From contig CM068581.1 in the NCBI GenBank assembly GCA_035048485.1, positions 63,961,393 to 64,025,392 on the forward strand: a DNA stretch of 64,000 nt, in the 5' to 3' direction. The stretch is from Pteria penguin (Eukaryota; Mollusca; Bivalvia; Pterioida; Pteriidae). Positions 11,030-23,071 of this stretch are shown one piece after another; the stretch's first letter is position 1; each line of letters begins with the position of its first letter. Both the position numbers and the translations under genes were made by a program. The notes under the pieces are model-generated. The model was not told the DNA's origin. It worked only from the letters and a program-made list of their open reading frames with translations, and searched no databases.

Positions 11030-11412
11030 CGGTGCAAAACTTATAAGTCGCCAAATTCTGTTTGAGTGACTTAATAAGAATATCACTATCCGTTCCAATT
11101 ACCGTCACATGATTTTGCTCAGTAACTCGGACTGCCTGCTTGACAATATCATAATCTGTGATACCATCAGCATAGACCACATCATTACCAGACTGCTCTA
11201 ACTCTTCCAAGAAGGTTGATAAATCTCCACTTATTGTTCTGATTGGTCAGCAATACATCTTTATTTTTTCTATGACTGAAAGGTGTTGTGCCTTCAAAAA
11301 GGCCTCTGTGGCGTAAAGTTCCTTTGATCTTCTAAGATGTACGGGGTACTTTGTTCTTGGGTCATCAGGGTATCCATCCGAAACAACTACATGTATTGCA
11401 TGATAATAATTG
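11030..11412 (-). pseudogene. PIN/FEN1-like nuclease-fold protein, frameshifted relic (copy A)
   Basis: A longer piece than the one at 6955. The minus strand reads HVVVSDGYPDD, then YPVHLRRSKELYATEAFLKA, then MYC and a TGA stop. The second half, NQNNK..FINLLG followed by GNDVVYADGITDYDIV and VTVIGTDSDILIKSL, is in a shifted frame. The 'V.DGY' start, HLRRS basic stretch, NK..FI and VIGxDxD order matches PIN/FEN1-like proteins seen in cnidarians and molluscs. At least one frameshift and a stop make it non-functional. An almost identical copy is at 56512-56885. Confidence 0.5.
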
Positions 11413-11689
11413 TCCTTTGTAAGTGATGAATTTTCAAATAAAACATAATAAAAACTTATCTGATTGGAAATCGATTCTCCCTCGTGGTCTTCGTTGTTAT
11501 GGAAAACTCAGCATACGGATAAAACATATTAGAAATAAATTACTGAAATCCTGGATCCGCCACTGTATTGCTTTTTATAAGAAGAATGAGGCTCGGTTTA
11601 AATCAAATTTTATAGAATGCATCTTTATGACACGGGTATTTTATTTGGTCATTGATATTTATCTGTTAAATTAGCCTGTTAAACATTGT

Positions 11690-12235
11690 ACGTGTGAACA
11701 CAGAATGGTGCAAAATGTAAACTGAGAAATTACTGAATACAATTCCTTCTTTTCAACTTATTCTATTGTCGAATGTTCAAATGGCTTACTTCAGTTTATG
11801 TATAGAATAAAAACCAAATCCCAGTGGACTACGCCGCGATTAACTGCGGTCCTAATGTTAAGGGGAGAAATAAAACGTATTCCCGCAAAGAGGAGGTAAA
11901 AATGAAGCGTTCTTATGACGTCATAAGGTTGCTAACATTCAACGTTGATTCTAACTCGTAGTACACAAGCGCCGTCTGTGGGATGATAACGGATGGCGAA
12001 GCTCATTATTTATTGATCGGATAATAGAAGGATTTGCAAATATAACTTAAATAATTTTTCAGTGTATGGCCCCGTATGTGATCATAACGCAACAAATGTA
12101 AAGGAAAATAGTAATAATGGCTATAGCTGTCCTAACGGGACAAATACTCCTCGCGGCAACAAAATTGAAACATACAATAATTAATTCCAAGATATATCAC
12201 TGGTATAAGTGTAATGCATGTTCCACATTTTGAGG
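11690..12235. other. Non-coding stretch, nothing recognised
   Basis: Duplicated at 57170-57715 with few changes. No convincing frame, RNA gene or repeat structure. Confidence 0.6.
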
Positions 12236-12239
12236 TATA

Positions 12240-13400
12240 ATCAATGAAATCAACCTGGTTTGTGTGCACTCTTACCTTGACATGAGATACGATCTTGCTT
12301 CCAGTTCATTACACATATTATCTTCCTGCAACGTAACAGGAAGAAGTTATGGCTCGGACAAGAGGTCTGGCTAAGTGTGCAGTGTGACTTTGACCTTGTA
12401 TATATTACCCTGGTTCAAGGCCATGACATACACTTAAGTCATGTACAATTGTGTAAAATATTATCTCCCTCCAGAAAGAAGGAAGTTATGACTCGGACAA
12501 GAATTCTGGCTATGTATGCACTGTGACACTGACTTTGTAGATATGACCTTACTTCAAGGTTATGACACACCCTTGGCACATGAACAACATTTATGTAAAA
12601 TTATACCCCCCTCCAAAGTAAAAGGACAAGTTTTATGGGCAAACAAGTGGACAGGCACACAGACGGACAACACACTCCGTACAATGTGATACATCTCTGG
12701 ATCATGGAAAACAATGATGTGAAATATTATCCAGATCCTGCATAGCAGTAAGGAGCTACATATATGACCTGTATAAGGATTTGGATCTTGCGTGCACTGT
12801 GACCTTGACCTTGGAGATATTATCTTGAGTCAAGGTCTTGGCACAACCCTGGGTCATTTACAACAATTGTGTTAAATATTATTTAAATCCAATCTGGAAG
12901 TAAAATGTTATAGCACGTACACGTTATTCGGCTATGTGTGTACTGTAACTTTGACCTTAAAGAGGTCCACTTCGCTCCACGTCAGATCACACCCTTGGTC
13001 ATGGATAACAAATGTGTGAAATGTTATCCATATCTACAATAGCAGTAAGGACTTATGGCCCGGAGAGTGATTTTGACCATGCATGCACTTTAACCTTAAC
13101 CTTAAAGATAGGATATTAGGTCGAGATCATGACACATCCTTGGGTAATGGACAACAATTGTGTGAAATATTATCTTGAATAATGATCCAACCTGGCAGTA
13201 AGAGGTTTTTGCCCGGACAAGGATATTTGTTATGTGTGAACTGTCACCTTGACCTTGAAGATACTACCATGTGTCAAGGTCAAGACACACCTGTAGGTCA
13301 TGTACAAGAATTGTAAGAAATATTAACCAGATTCGACAAGGGGGTAAGAAGTTATTGCCCGGACAAATGTAAAAAGAGAGATATACTGACAAACAGACAG
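12240..13400. repeat. Divergent tandem array with TGACCTTGACCTT units
   Basis: About six degenerate units of roughly 150-220 bp. Each contains a variant of CACTGTGACCTTGACCTT, then GTCAAGGTCATGACACACC, then GTGTGAAATATTATC, then AGTAAGGAGTTATGGC..GGACAAG. Arrays of this kind are common in bivalve DNA. No coding role is visible. The last unit (13206-13617) is inverted in copy B. Confidence 0.75.
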
Positions 13401-13617
13401 ACAGGGTGATTTATATACTTCCCAAAATTTGTTTGCGGGGCTATGATAATAATAATGATGATGATGATGATGATGATGAAGTACATAAATAGGTACATAA
13501 ATAAAAACCGAAGAAAAAAGAAATAAAACAATCAAATTACAACCCCCCCCCCCCCAACAAAAAAAAAAATGAAACAAAGACAGAGAGAGAAAAAAGAAAA
13601 GAAAACGACAGAATAAT
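13206..13617. repeat. Segment inverted relative to copy B (58685-59107)
   Basis: Between AGAGG (13201-13205) and CCTCT (13618-13622) the whole ~410 bp, including the (ATG)n tract and C-run, is the reverse complement of 58685-59107. Outside these five bases both copies are collinear. Here the enclosed array unit keeps the same orientation as its neighbours, so copy A is probably ancestral. Confidence 0.9.
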
Positions 13618-14084
13618 CCTCTGAAAATCTAAGTTTTTTTTGTTTTTATTTGCTCACTAAGGTCGAATTTAAGAAATATATACAACAACAGACCTACATA
13701 TATTATATGACAGTACACAAGACAACTTTTATTCTTTCACTCATTCACTTATCCATTATAATACATTTATAAATTTATATGTATATATTAATGGTGACAG
13801 TATATTATTAATTGAAATGACAACAACTATTCACATAATGTACAAAGATACAAAGAGGTATAAAGATTATACCAGTATATCGTTGGATGAAATATCAATA
13901 ATTATTAGCATTTTGTACAAAAATACTGATCATGTAGATAAAAAATACCTGTTTGTAGGAATATATACATTAAAGTATTATACATGCATACAATTCTTTA
14001 TTCGTTTGGGTATATACTAATAGAATTCTATTGTTAAATCCAGGTAGAGAATTTTACAGAAAAATGTATGTATCAGATTAGTAT

Positions 14085-14560
14085 TACTTTTTTTCCAAAT
14101 ATTCCATTGCCTGTCAAATTTCTCCAGATTTCCTTTCCTCGTGTACATATATTTTTCACAATCAAAATAATTAGATAATTATATCCTAAAACCATTGAAA
14201 TTTACATTGGCACTTTGCCTTGATTTTGAATAAATGAAATATTTAAGCAACACAATAATTAAGTTTAATGGATGGAAACTGTGTTGATAGATTCCAAAAA
14301 GTATATTAGAGGGTGTCAAGAAAATGTTATTATCTGTATTAAGTCTTACCCAGTTATTAAATTCTGACAACACAGATCTTACAGGTGTACAGAACACAAG
14401 TAAATGTGTGATAGTCTCTGATTCTTTTCTACAAATATTGCATCGATAGGAACCTCTTATTTTAAAGGAGAATAGCAATGTATTTGTGGAGGGTATTCTA
14501 TATATCATTGAAACCATCTTATTTTAGTATCATGCGTAATTCCAAAAGGGATTGAATAGG
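14085..14560 (-). pseudogene. LINE ORF2 C-terminal fragment with zinc-knuckle-like motif
   Basis: The minus-strand frame 14517-14179 (112 codons) reads RIPSTNTLLFSFKIRG, then CNICRKESETITHLLVFC, and further on LNLIIVLLKYFIYSK. The C-x2-C-x-ESET-x-HL-x3-C pattern followed by a hydrophobic 'L.K.FIY' tail is the usual C-terminus of LINE reverse transcriptases. It contains no RT or endonuclease motif and is a remnant. Copy B keeps only part (59600-59830) because about 200 bp is missing there. Confidence 0.6.
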
Positions 14561-15259
14561 TTTGTTTCCAAAAGTCAGACGGTATGTTCACTTAGTTCAA
14601 ACCAGGTTCATGTTCCCACTTGAACTCACACTTCGGGTTTATAAAGAGATTTGATGAAAACTTCGTGCATGTATTTACATCTTCAATCTCACAATATTTA
14701 TATTGGCCAAAAGACTCACTTCACTTACAAAGTCCACTGGATCATCTTGTATGATACAGGTAATGGAACGCTCCCGAGGAACTAGAGGGGAGTAAGGGTC
14801 TCTTGTTCTGTTAGCTACACCCACTGTAAATGTAAAACCCCGTATAATATATAAGTTTGATATGTTCAAAATCGCTACGATGATCTCAAAGCGAATATGA
14901 TGCACCGCTTTGCAGAAATATCCATGACGTTCTGAGTGTGATTAAATGACTGTTCGGAAAATCCTATTATGACATCACCTTCGCCATTTATGTACATTTC
15001 TGTGTGAATTGAGACCTTTACAGTATGTGACGTATAACTGTTGCCACGGGTGTTTCATACAAACAGGAGACGTTCACTCTCCCTGGGCACCTGGTCTCAA
15101 CCCGACGTGTTGTATTTTCCGGGGTTTGCAACAGTTGAAATGGGACTATCTTATAATTTAACCTCCCCTTTTAAACTTCGACACTGGATAACTGATCGTT
15201 ACTTCTTCGTAAATATAATATCTGTTCGTAATCAATCATACATTAATTCTATTTGGGGT

Positions 15260-15290
<31 letters not shown>

Positions 15291-15381
15291 GCTGTTAAAG
15301 ATTAAGTTCTAACTATGTAAATATGAAAAAAAGAAAACGATTTATTGTATTCAATAATTTCAGCAGTAAAGGGACCCAGAT

Positions 15382-15613
15382 ATGGAAAATGCAACAGAAA
15401 CTCGGATATCAGTCATTTCTGACGGCACTCGAATAACCAAATGCCAAAATAAGATACAACAGGATGGAGGATGGGGATGGATAGTTTGTTTTGTGTCACT
15501 TATGGCACACGGAACCTCGTTTGGAGTGTTGATATCATTTGGAGTCATATACTCCTTTATTTTGAAATCGCCAGAGCTAGTAGGAGCCAACTCTCTTGTG
15601 GCATTTCGGACTT
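15382..15613 (+). CDS. Monocarboxylate transporter-like gene, coding exon 1 (copy A)
   Basis: Starts with ATG GAA AAT and ends at phase 1 in CGG ACT T before a consensus donor GTAAGT. A splice acceptor (TTTCAG, 15358-15363) just upstream suggests a 5' UTR exon further left. The 77 codons give a short charged N-terminus and then QDGGWGWIVCFVS, the hallmark SLC16/MCT motif at the start of membrane helix 1, followed by the rest of that helix. The join to the exon at 20137 gives FRT-SWIGSL, typical of the family. The MCT family (12 helices, plasma membrane) carries monocarboxylates such as lactate with protons. The exact substrate cannot be told here; a gene symbol is not justified. Confidence 0.85.
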
Positions 15614-16379
15614 GTAAGTATAACATTAATGCGTTCACTTTTATTTAATTGCCACAGTTTTTCGGTGAAATCTGAATTATTTGTATTATTATCATCACTA
15701 TTGTTATTATTATTAGTAGTAGTATTGTTGTTGTTGCTGTTATTATTGTTGTTGTTGTTGTTATATTAAACACCATTTCATTGCAGATTTCTTCATCAAT
15801 AACATTCATGTTCTCTTAAGCTTGCTGACTTACAAAGTCATGTCCGATAGTTTTATAAAGAACATTTCTCAAAAAATATTTAGTTTGAAATGCTGCGCAC
15901 ACAGATTTTTTTCAACGTCAAACTCCTGATATATTCGCTGTCATTATTCATTGAAATAGATGTTACTGCAGTATTTCGAACGTGGATTTCGAGTTAACCC
16001 CGACCTTTTCTATCTGGAGTTGCAACCGTAGCTCTACAAAACAAACTTTAAAAAACAAAAAACTACCAATAAATAGAACCACAGTGGATGGTATTATTGA
16101 ACATTTGGTTTTAATAGAAACGTATTTGATTTAAATTTTTCACTATCTTCACCACATGATGGCATATTTCTACCTGTCTGTTATCCACTTGGACAACATT
16201 TGGAAAAAAATCCAGTCAACCAAAATATGATCTCAGAGTGCCATTCGCTTAACTGGTGTATTCATTCATTAAGCATTCAGAATTTGCCTGGTATGCTGGG
16301 ATATTAGCTGCAGGAGACTACATATCTATCTACATGTCATGTTAATAAAATATGACATGTCTATTGAAATTGCATGAGG

Positions 16380-16573
<194 letters not shown>

Positions 16574-17389
16574 ATTATGAATAATTAATGTAACTATGCT
16601 TTAAGTATTATATAATCTTTAAAAATGAAAAATCTTATTAGAGATTTTAATTCATTCAGTATCTATAAATTCAACATGCATCAACGTCCATGTATAAGTT
16701 AAAAATATAGTATAAGTGTAAGGATTATACGTGAGGTATAAAAAATCTTACCAGCTCTTGCAAATTTATTGTCATGTTTTAAAGCACAACCGGACATTTG
16801 GTACACTCCAGTGGTAAGAAGTAAATATGTAGTCGTTATAATTATAAATAAAAATAAAAAATAAAATAAATTAAATAGAATGAGAAGGCGAATATACATA
16901 GTGTCACATATTGTGGTAATGATACCTAACAAAAATGATTTGTGAATCACTTATGCACCTAGATTTTAAAGTTTTTGAACTGTAAGTCAAAGATCACAGT
17001 CAAGGCCACAAGGTCAAAATATATGGATTCAACAAAGAAGAACACTTGCAAGAAGTACATATGTGAATCATCAAAGCCTTATTTCTTTTTAATTTTTACG
17101 TGACGACAAATGTCCATTTATGTAGAAGTTTTAGTCAAGAACCTATAGAAAAGCAGCAGGTAGACTATACAGTATATATACACACATATATAAGCCGTAT
17201 TTCTTCTGATGAATAAACTATACTTTACTATTCATTTGCTATTTATCCTCTATCAATCACTGCATTCTTACAATAGTATAGTAAATGGTACAAGCTACAT
17301 CGTGGGGGAAATTCCATTTTGTCGTTGATGAGTTTTTGGTACTTTGTATGCTAAAAGTAGCTTTTACGTGCTAACAGTAGAAAAGTGCT

Positions 17390-18300
17390 ACAATTTTGAC
17401 AATAAAGCCATCAGCTGGTTTCGGCCTTGTATTCCTGACCAAATTGGTAGCAGTTACTCATCTTACGTAAACTCTAGTATACTCCAGCACTCAAGTGTCT
17501 CTTGTGGCGTTCCGCAAGATTCTGTCTTAGGGTCCATACTTTTTATTATATCAACGACCTACCACTTCATATAAAATCCTCCAAACTCGATCTTTTTTGC
17601 TAACGATGCAACCTTACACAAATCCGCGTTGTTGTTCTCAACCATTGAAGGTAGCCTTAATGATGATATTTCCAATGTTGGAAACTAATGAAAAACTAAC
17701 GATTTGGAAATGATTCAAACAAATATCCAAATGTATATTGATAAGTACAGCTCGAAAAGTAGCAAAATTACCAAGAAGATATCAGTAATCGTGCACTAGA
17801 AAACTTAAAAAATGAAAAAAAAAATCACAGGCTTGTGTGTAGACTCGGATTTACAATTAAATAAACACATCGACGTTATCTGTCGATGTATTGTCTAGCA
17901 AAATTGCTCTTTTGGGGAAAATAAAAAGAAATCTCCCACTTCCCTATCGAAAATTATATTTCCCTCCATAGGCTATACTGTCTTACATTCTACGGTAACG
18001 ACCCACAAAAGTCACACAGGATACACAAGCTTCAAAAATGTGCCGCTCGTGTTAAATGAATCATCCGACTCGCTATCTCAGCTGTATTTGTAAAATTAGG
18101 TTGGTTGATAATCGTGATTTGTGTATCTCTTTTAAACCATAATAATGTATTATTTAAAGGAAACTCTCAGTACACCAGTACACAGGAGTGCAGATTTGGA
18201 ATAATTTCTCCCTCCACACTAGGACAGCCAGTAGTCTGTCAGTATTTAAGAATGCTCTTTTCAATTTTATTATTTCAAAACGATGATGAATTATTATTAT
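17390..18300 (+). pseudogene. LINE reverse transcriptase relic (copy A)
   Basis: Decayed plus-strand RT. SVSCGVPQDSVLGSILF matches the LINE RT motif GVPQGSVLGPLLF. A frame shift later come INDLPLHIKSSKLDLF and FANDAT (the FADD box with D to N), then 'HRIHKLQKCAARV', 'FVKLGWL' and 'RSADLE..LPP' of the C-terminus. Several frameshifts and stops. The layout fits jockey/CR1-like LINEs. It lies inside MCT intron 1 and has a near-identical copy at 62600-63515. Confidence 0.7.
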
Positions 18301-20136
18301 TATTACGCGGATAGACTTTATTACCATTCAGGCTATAACTCTTTCACACCTTCCTCCCCCTCCCCCCATTTGTCCTATAAATCAGAATCGAATGCCGGGT
18401 CCGACCACAATTATTTACCATGTTTGCTATATGTGACTTTCAATATTCATTTCTCTTTATAAATAAATATAGCATAAAATTACATGGTTAAGAAGTTTAC
18501 ACGTTGCTCAGTCTGTTTTCTATGTCTGTGATCTCACTGAAATGAAATATGAGGTATAGTGAAGGCGTTTAGCCAGGAAATCTAAGATTCCCATATGTGT
18601 ACCAATCATGAAGAAAAGGGAACACATAGTGGAAGGATGACTCCAACTTGCGGGTATAACCATACATATCCCGGTCTCCCTCCTAAGGTCAGACAGGAAT
18701 TTAAAATTATTTTTAGAATGTATTATCATACTAAAAATCAGAGATATTTACATCAATATCTTTATAAAAACTAAAGAATAAAATCATTATAAGATATGTT
18801 CATTATTGCCTCCCTCTTATAGCATAAAATCATACTACGGTATAATTAAAACTTTTTTATTTGAAGTGTTACTATTGTCAGAGTATTTCAAAACGATTAT
18901 AAATGTCAATTTTAGAAAAAGAAAATCTGCTACATGACTTCACGCATATTGTTAAGATGTCATTTAGTATCTCTGAGCACAAGAATGTGAAAGATACTGT
19001 GCAAATGGAATACTTTGCACTGACAATAATTAAAACTTATAAAGGAAACCGTCTTTATTATGCCCCGCGGACACGAAACAGCAAGTTTTAAAACTTTAGA
19101 TAACACAACATATTGTCCAAGCAGCAAATATATCATGCGTGTGTCTAAAGTATATCAGTTGCATTTTTTAATGATCAACATATAAATAGTCACTAAAATA
19201 TAGTATTTTTTCTTCTGTTAATATTTTTCTAGTTTTTAAATTATTAATATTAATTGTCATAAATTAGCCATCCCGCTATTCTTTAGTTATCGCGACCTAT
19301 ATGACTCGCATAAAATTTTCACCAATGTCTTATTAAATCACTACGATTAGTTCCTGATTTCCAAATTCCAAATTTTTCAGCAATGTCTCATAACATCACT
19401 ACGATTAGTTCCTCATTCTCTCCGTTTTTTTTTTCTTTTTTCAGTCTTTGTTTCTTTCGTGTGCTCTTTTTTCCATTTCCATCTTTCTTTTCTTTCTTCC
19501 TTTTTTCTGTAAAGAGGATGATACCGACATGTCGCTTCAGCAAGAAGCAAACTTTAGGAATAATTATTATTATCAATAATGCGCAATTAACACAAAAACT
19601 ACATTTCTCTTGGCTAAATTTTTTGGCCACTTTCGTTTTAACTCAAATATAAATATATTATTAAAATTCCAAAATTCGAAAATGATATTTAATTTTAAAT
19701 TCATAATTTTGTTTTCGTCAATTTCACCTCAGAGATTTTTCATTTCTGTTTAAAAATATTTCACTGTTAATCACTTTTAATTTGCGAGAGCTTTATATTC
19801 GTTTCAACTCCCGAGTATTACTCCATGCGAAAATATAATACCCTTTTCCTTGATTCCAGCAGTAAATATTAAAGGTACATTGTGTCTTGTGAAAACTATG
19901 TCTTTCGAATATATTCAAAGTTAGATTGTTGTAGATTAAAAGTGTTTTACAGTATCTGGTAGCAGCCAGTACTTTGAGATGGAAGAAACTAATATCCATA
20001 GAAACGTCTGCATTTCGTCAGTTACGTTGTTGTTCGGGTCAAATATGGTATCAAATCTAAAAAAAAAAACAAATACAAGTATTACGTAATGTACATAAGG
20101 CAAATATTTAATATGTACTTTTTATAACCTTTGCAG

Positions 20137-20714
20137 CTTGGATAGGATCCCTCAGTCAGTGTGTTTTGCTCTTCACCCACATTTTCTCAGGCATATTTTG
20201 TGATCGATTTGGCATTCGTCAGACGGGTGTTTTTGGTGCTATTTTGGGTGCATTGGGTTTTTTGATGAGCGCGTTTGTAACTAAACTTGAACTACTGTAT
20301 CTGACATATGGCTTAGTGGTGGGATTTGGAGCAGGATGCATAATGGCACCGTCAATCGTCATTCTGGGACATTACTTTAAAGAACGGATTGGACTTGCGA
20401 GTGGTATCACTGTTTGTGGTACTTCACTGTATGCGTTTGCCCTATCACTTGTATTACCAAAATTATTAGACGCTGTGAGTTTGAAATTCACTTTTATTTC
20501 ATTGGCTGGTTTGTATATCCTGATGGCTTTAGCTGCTATGGTGTGGATACCAGTACTCAGTAAACCGGAAAATACCGAGATTTCAGAAAATTCACATTGT
20601 TTGCCCTGTAAAAATGCATCTTATGGAGACATCCTGAAAAATCGACGACTCATGGTGTGGACTTTATCTTTAGATGTGGTCCTGTGTGGTTGTGCCGTTA
20701 TTGAAGTCCATGTT
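20137..20714 (+). CDS. Monocarboxylate transporter-like gene, exon 2
   Basis: Bounded by acceptor TTTGCAG and donor GTAAGT. Completing the phase-1 codon from exon 1 gives SWIGSLSQC and then 192 codons with no stop. Membrane helices 2 to 6 are visible as hydrophobic stretches. IFCDRFGIRQT follows helix 2. YFKERIGLASGITVCGTS matches the second conserved MCT signature (YF..RR.LA.G.A.AG). The exon continues through the large cytoplasmic loop (SKPENTEISENS, polar) and into helix 7 (LMVWTLSLDVVLCGC). It ends at phase 0. Fully intact. Confidence 0.85.
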
Positions 20715-21038
20715 GTAAGTACTCTACATCTCTGATTATTGTTGTAACGTGGATAAAGACAATTCCATTCAAAATTTAAGGGGGAAATCTTCCCAATAGA
20801 AACACTAGAGAAAGTGTAAAGACAATATAAAAAATACTGGGATATGAAACTTGAGATTTTACACATGTAAATGAATTTGTTGCAGTAACGTCAAGTACTT
20901 TTGGTCTATCAAAAATTCTAACGAAGTCATTGAAAAATTTCGATTGAGGAATTTTGAGGCTAATAACGTAATATACGTAGAATGCTTCAAAACGTATGAT
21001 CATCAGAAGTAATACTACTCATAAATCTTATTTTGTAG

Positions 21039-21425
21039 GTGAAACTTGCACAAGATTTATATCCCGACGCGGATGAATTTCTCCTGTTCACATTTTTGGA
21101 ATTAGGATCTGCAATAGCCAGACCGATGTTTGGCAAAATATCTGATTTGCGATGTGTGAATAGAATCTACTTGAATCAAGCGATCTTTTTCCTTCATGAG
21201 GATTTCTGATTTGTTTACCATTCATTCCAAGTTACGGTGGATTGGTGACAGTTACGACAATAGTCGGTGTATTCAAAGGTGGCATATTTGCAATGATAGC
21301 TATAATCGTCTTTTATTTAGTTGAAACCTCATCAGCTGCTAAAGCAGTAGGCATTGTGTATGGTTCTGCCGCACTACCACTTGCATTGGGCCCCCCGATT
21401 GCAGATATTAATGCTTATTATGTTA
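21039..21425 (+). pseudogene. Monocarboxylate transporter-like gene, exon 3 with frameshift
   Basis: Acceptor TTTTGTAG, then VKLAQDLYPDADEFLLFTFLE and ARPMFGKISDLRCVN in frame until a TGA at 21207-21209. The continuation CLPFIPSYGGLVTVTTIVG, then ETSSAAKAVGIVYG and LALGPPIA, is in the -1 frame. One base missing somewhere in 21198-21206 (next to GAGG) would restore it, giving helices 8-11 of the MCT fold. The expected exon end after GPPIA-G is at 21404, but the next two bases are AT instead of GT. An in-phase GT 21 bases further on (21426) could serve, adding DINAYYV. Either a decaying gene or a sequencing error plus a moved donor. Confidence 0.7.
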
Positions 21426-21611
21426 GTATTTATTTATTTATTGTTGTTTGGGGAGGGGCCTTCTGGTGCGCTCGAGAACAGCCGAGTGTGCTTACTGGTG
21501 TTATTGTGCAGTTGACCAAGAAATTCCCGGAAAATACACTAAAGTATTTAATTTTATTTTTTTGGTTACGCGACATCTATATATGCTGAAGATGTATTGG
21601 TTTATTTGCAG

Positions 21612-21718
21612 GGCTCCTGTATGATAAACTAGGAACGTATACGCCAGGTTTTGTCGGTGCAGGATGTGTATCTGTCCTTGGTTCACTTTTGATATTCACT
21701 ATGCGACCAGTAAAGAAG
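21612..21718 (+). CDS. Monocarboxylate transporter-like gene, exon 4
   Basis: Acceptor TTATTTGCAG and donor GTAAAT. After completing the phase-1 codon it reads LLYDKLGTYTPGFVGAG and then the last membrane helix, ending MRPVKK. 'G.LYD..G.Y.P.F..AG' is the conserved start of the last MCT helix. Confidence 0.8.
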
Positions 21719-23037
21719 GTAAATTTTGATAGTATTTGATAGAGGAATCTCATACTATTTATGACTGACCAGATAGTTTTACCATTCTACCGTTGTAGTC
21801 CCACATCTTGATCCTGTAACCTCCATTAGAAATAACTGTTTAAAAACAAGGGTTTTCAAGATTGAATTTTTTTTTTCACTGTTGAATAAAACCTTTATGA
21901 AACTGTTTCACCGAAAACTTGGCAAGCTGTCAACAGTCTATGGTTGTTATATTCATTCGACTCCTAATCGAGTTATTTCCAACCTTTTTTGACTCTAGTT
22001 CTCTTCTACATTGAAAAGTGATGAGTATTATTATCTTTTTGGAGCGGGATTTAACAATCTGTATACGAACCGAATTTGACGATTTTCCTACAAGTAGAGC
22101 ACAACAAATGCATGACTTCATAAAGAATACTTCAGGAGGGAAGCCACAGGATGATATTTTTATATATAAAAATAGTGAAGATATCGTACAAAATGATTTC
22201 AGTCGCTTCAAATTCTTGCCGCTGTCTGACGAGTACTTTCAGTATAAAGAGACATCTCTAGGACATATAAAGATATGTTATCGACGATCCATAACTCTTG
22301 ATAGTGTCACAGAGGTTTAAACCATTTCTAACGATATTACTTAATATTTTAAGGATATGTGAAAGTATCAAGCAACAAGTATACAGCTGTGGCGAGTTGT
22401 AACTCTCGAATCTCGTTGTCCGAACTCGTGACAGAGTGACAGGGACTAAACACAACCTAGTGACATGCATGTGTAACTATGATTTGATTGTTTTTTGTCT
22501 ATGACACTTTGACTTACGGACATTTTAAATGTATTTGCAAATACATTCTTAGGCGAATATTTAAGTTGCATGTACAAAAGTAATATAAGATTAATAACAA
22601 ATTAGATATAAAAGAAAAATTAATATTACATAGCTCATTAATGTAATAAATGAATAGATTTTGGATACACATTTCTCCTCTTATTTTCATAAGATTCATA
22701 ACAAATATAAACAAATTTAAAAGAATAAAAAGTACACTCAATGTCACATAGCTATTAATGTAATAGATACCGATGTTCACACATATTACATCAGTGAAAT
22801 ATAAGAAAACAGTCAAAATGCGAAATAATTACTTAGTGATCATCTGCAAATCTCTCTGTTTCCTTATAAAAACTTAAGGAAGTAACGAATTTTTTTCACA
22901 TGCAGGATGCTTTGACAGAAACAAATTTTAACGTATTGTGATTATGACAATATACCAAATGATTTATTTATCTGCATAATTACCAGATCAGTATGCATAA
23001 AATATTTCACCAATTCTAAAAAAATACCATTTTGCAG
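21719..23037. other. MCT intron 4 (probable), nothing else recognised
   Basis: AT-rich. A 100-codon open frame (22018-22320, starting GTG-ATG, containing FDDFPTSRAQQMHDFIKN) stands out as protein-like, but it has an in-frame stop just upstream, no fitting splice acceptor and no family I recognise. Confidence 0.5.
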
Positions 23038-23071
23038 AAATATCAATTAAATGCTGATGGTCCTGAGTCAG
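23038..23071 (+). CDS. Probable MCT tail exon 5
   Basis: 34 bp between acceptor ATTTTGCAG and donor GTATGT. Phase 0 in and phase 1 out, matching the end of exon 4 and the start of the candidate exon at 25515. Encodes KYQLNADGPES. The polar composition suits a cytoplasmic C-terminus. Prediction only from splice signals and phase. Confidence 0.45.

Larger units (their letters stand above)
8221..11030. repeat. Duplicon unit D3
   Basis: Third copy of the unit, starting with TTTTGTATACATTAAATATT as in D1. Compared with D1/D2 it carries a 539-bp insertion at 9769-10307. It contains a tRNA-like relic but no gene. Confidence 0.85.

Noticed and set aside
18520..18729. Frame conserved in both duplicate copies as a gene (second copy 63733-63942)
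   Set aside because: Conservation only reflects the recent duplication of the block.
22018..22320. 100-codon frame in MCT intron 4 as an exon
   Set aside because: Stop just upstream in frame, no acceptor in the right phase, and a better-phased small exon exists at 23038.
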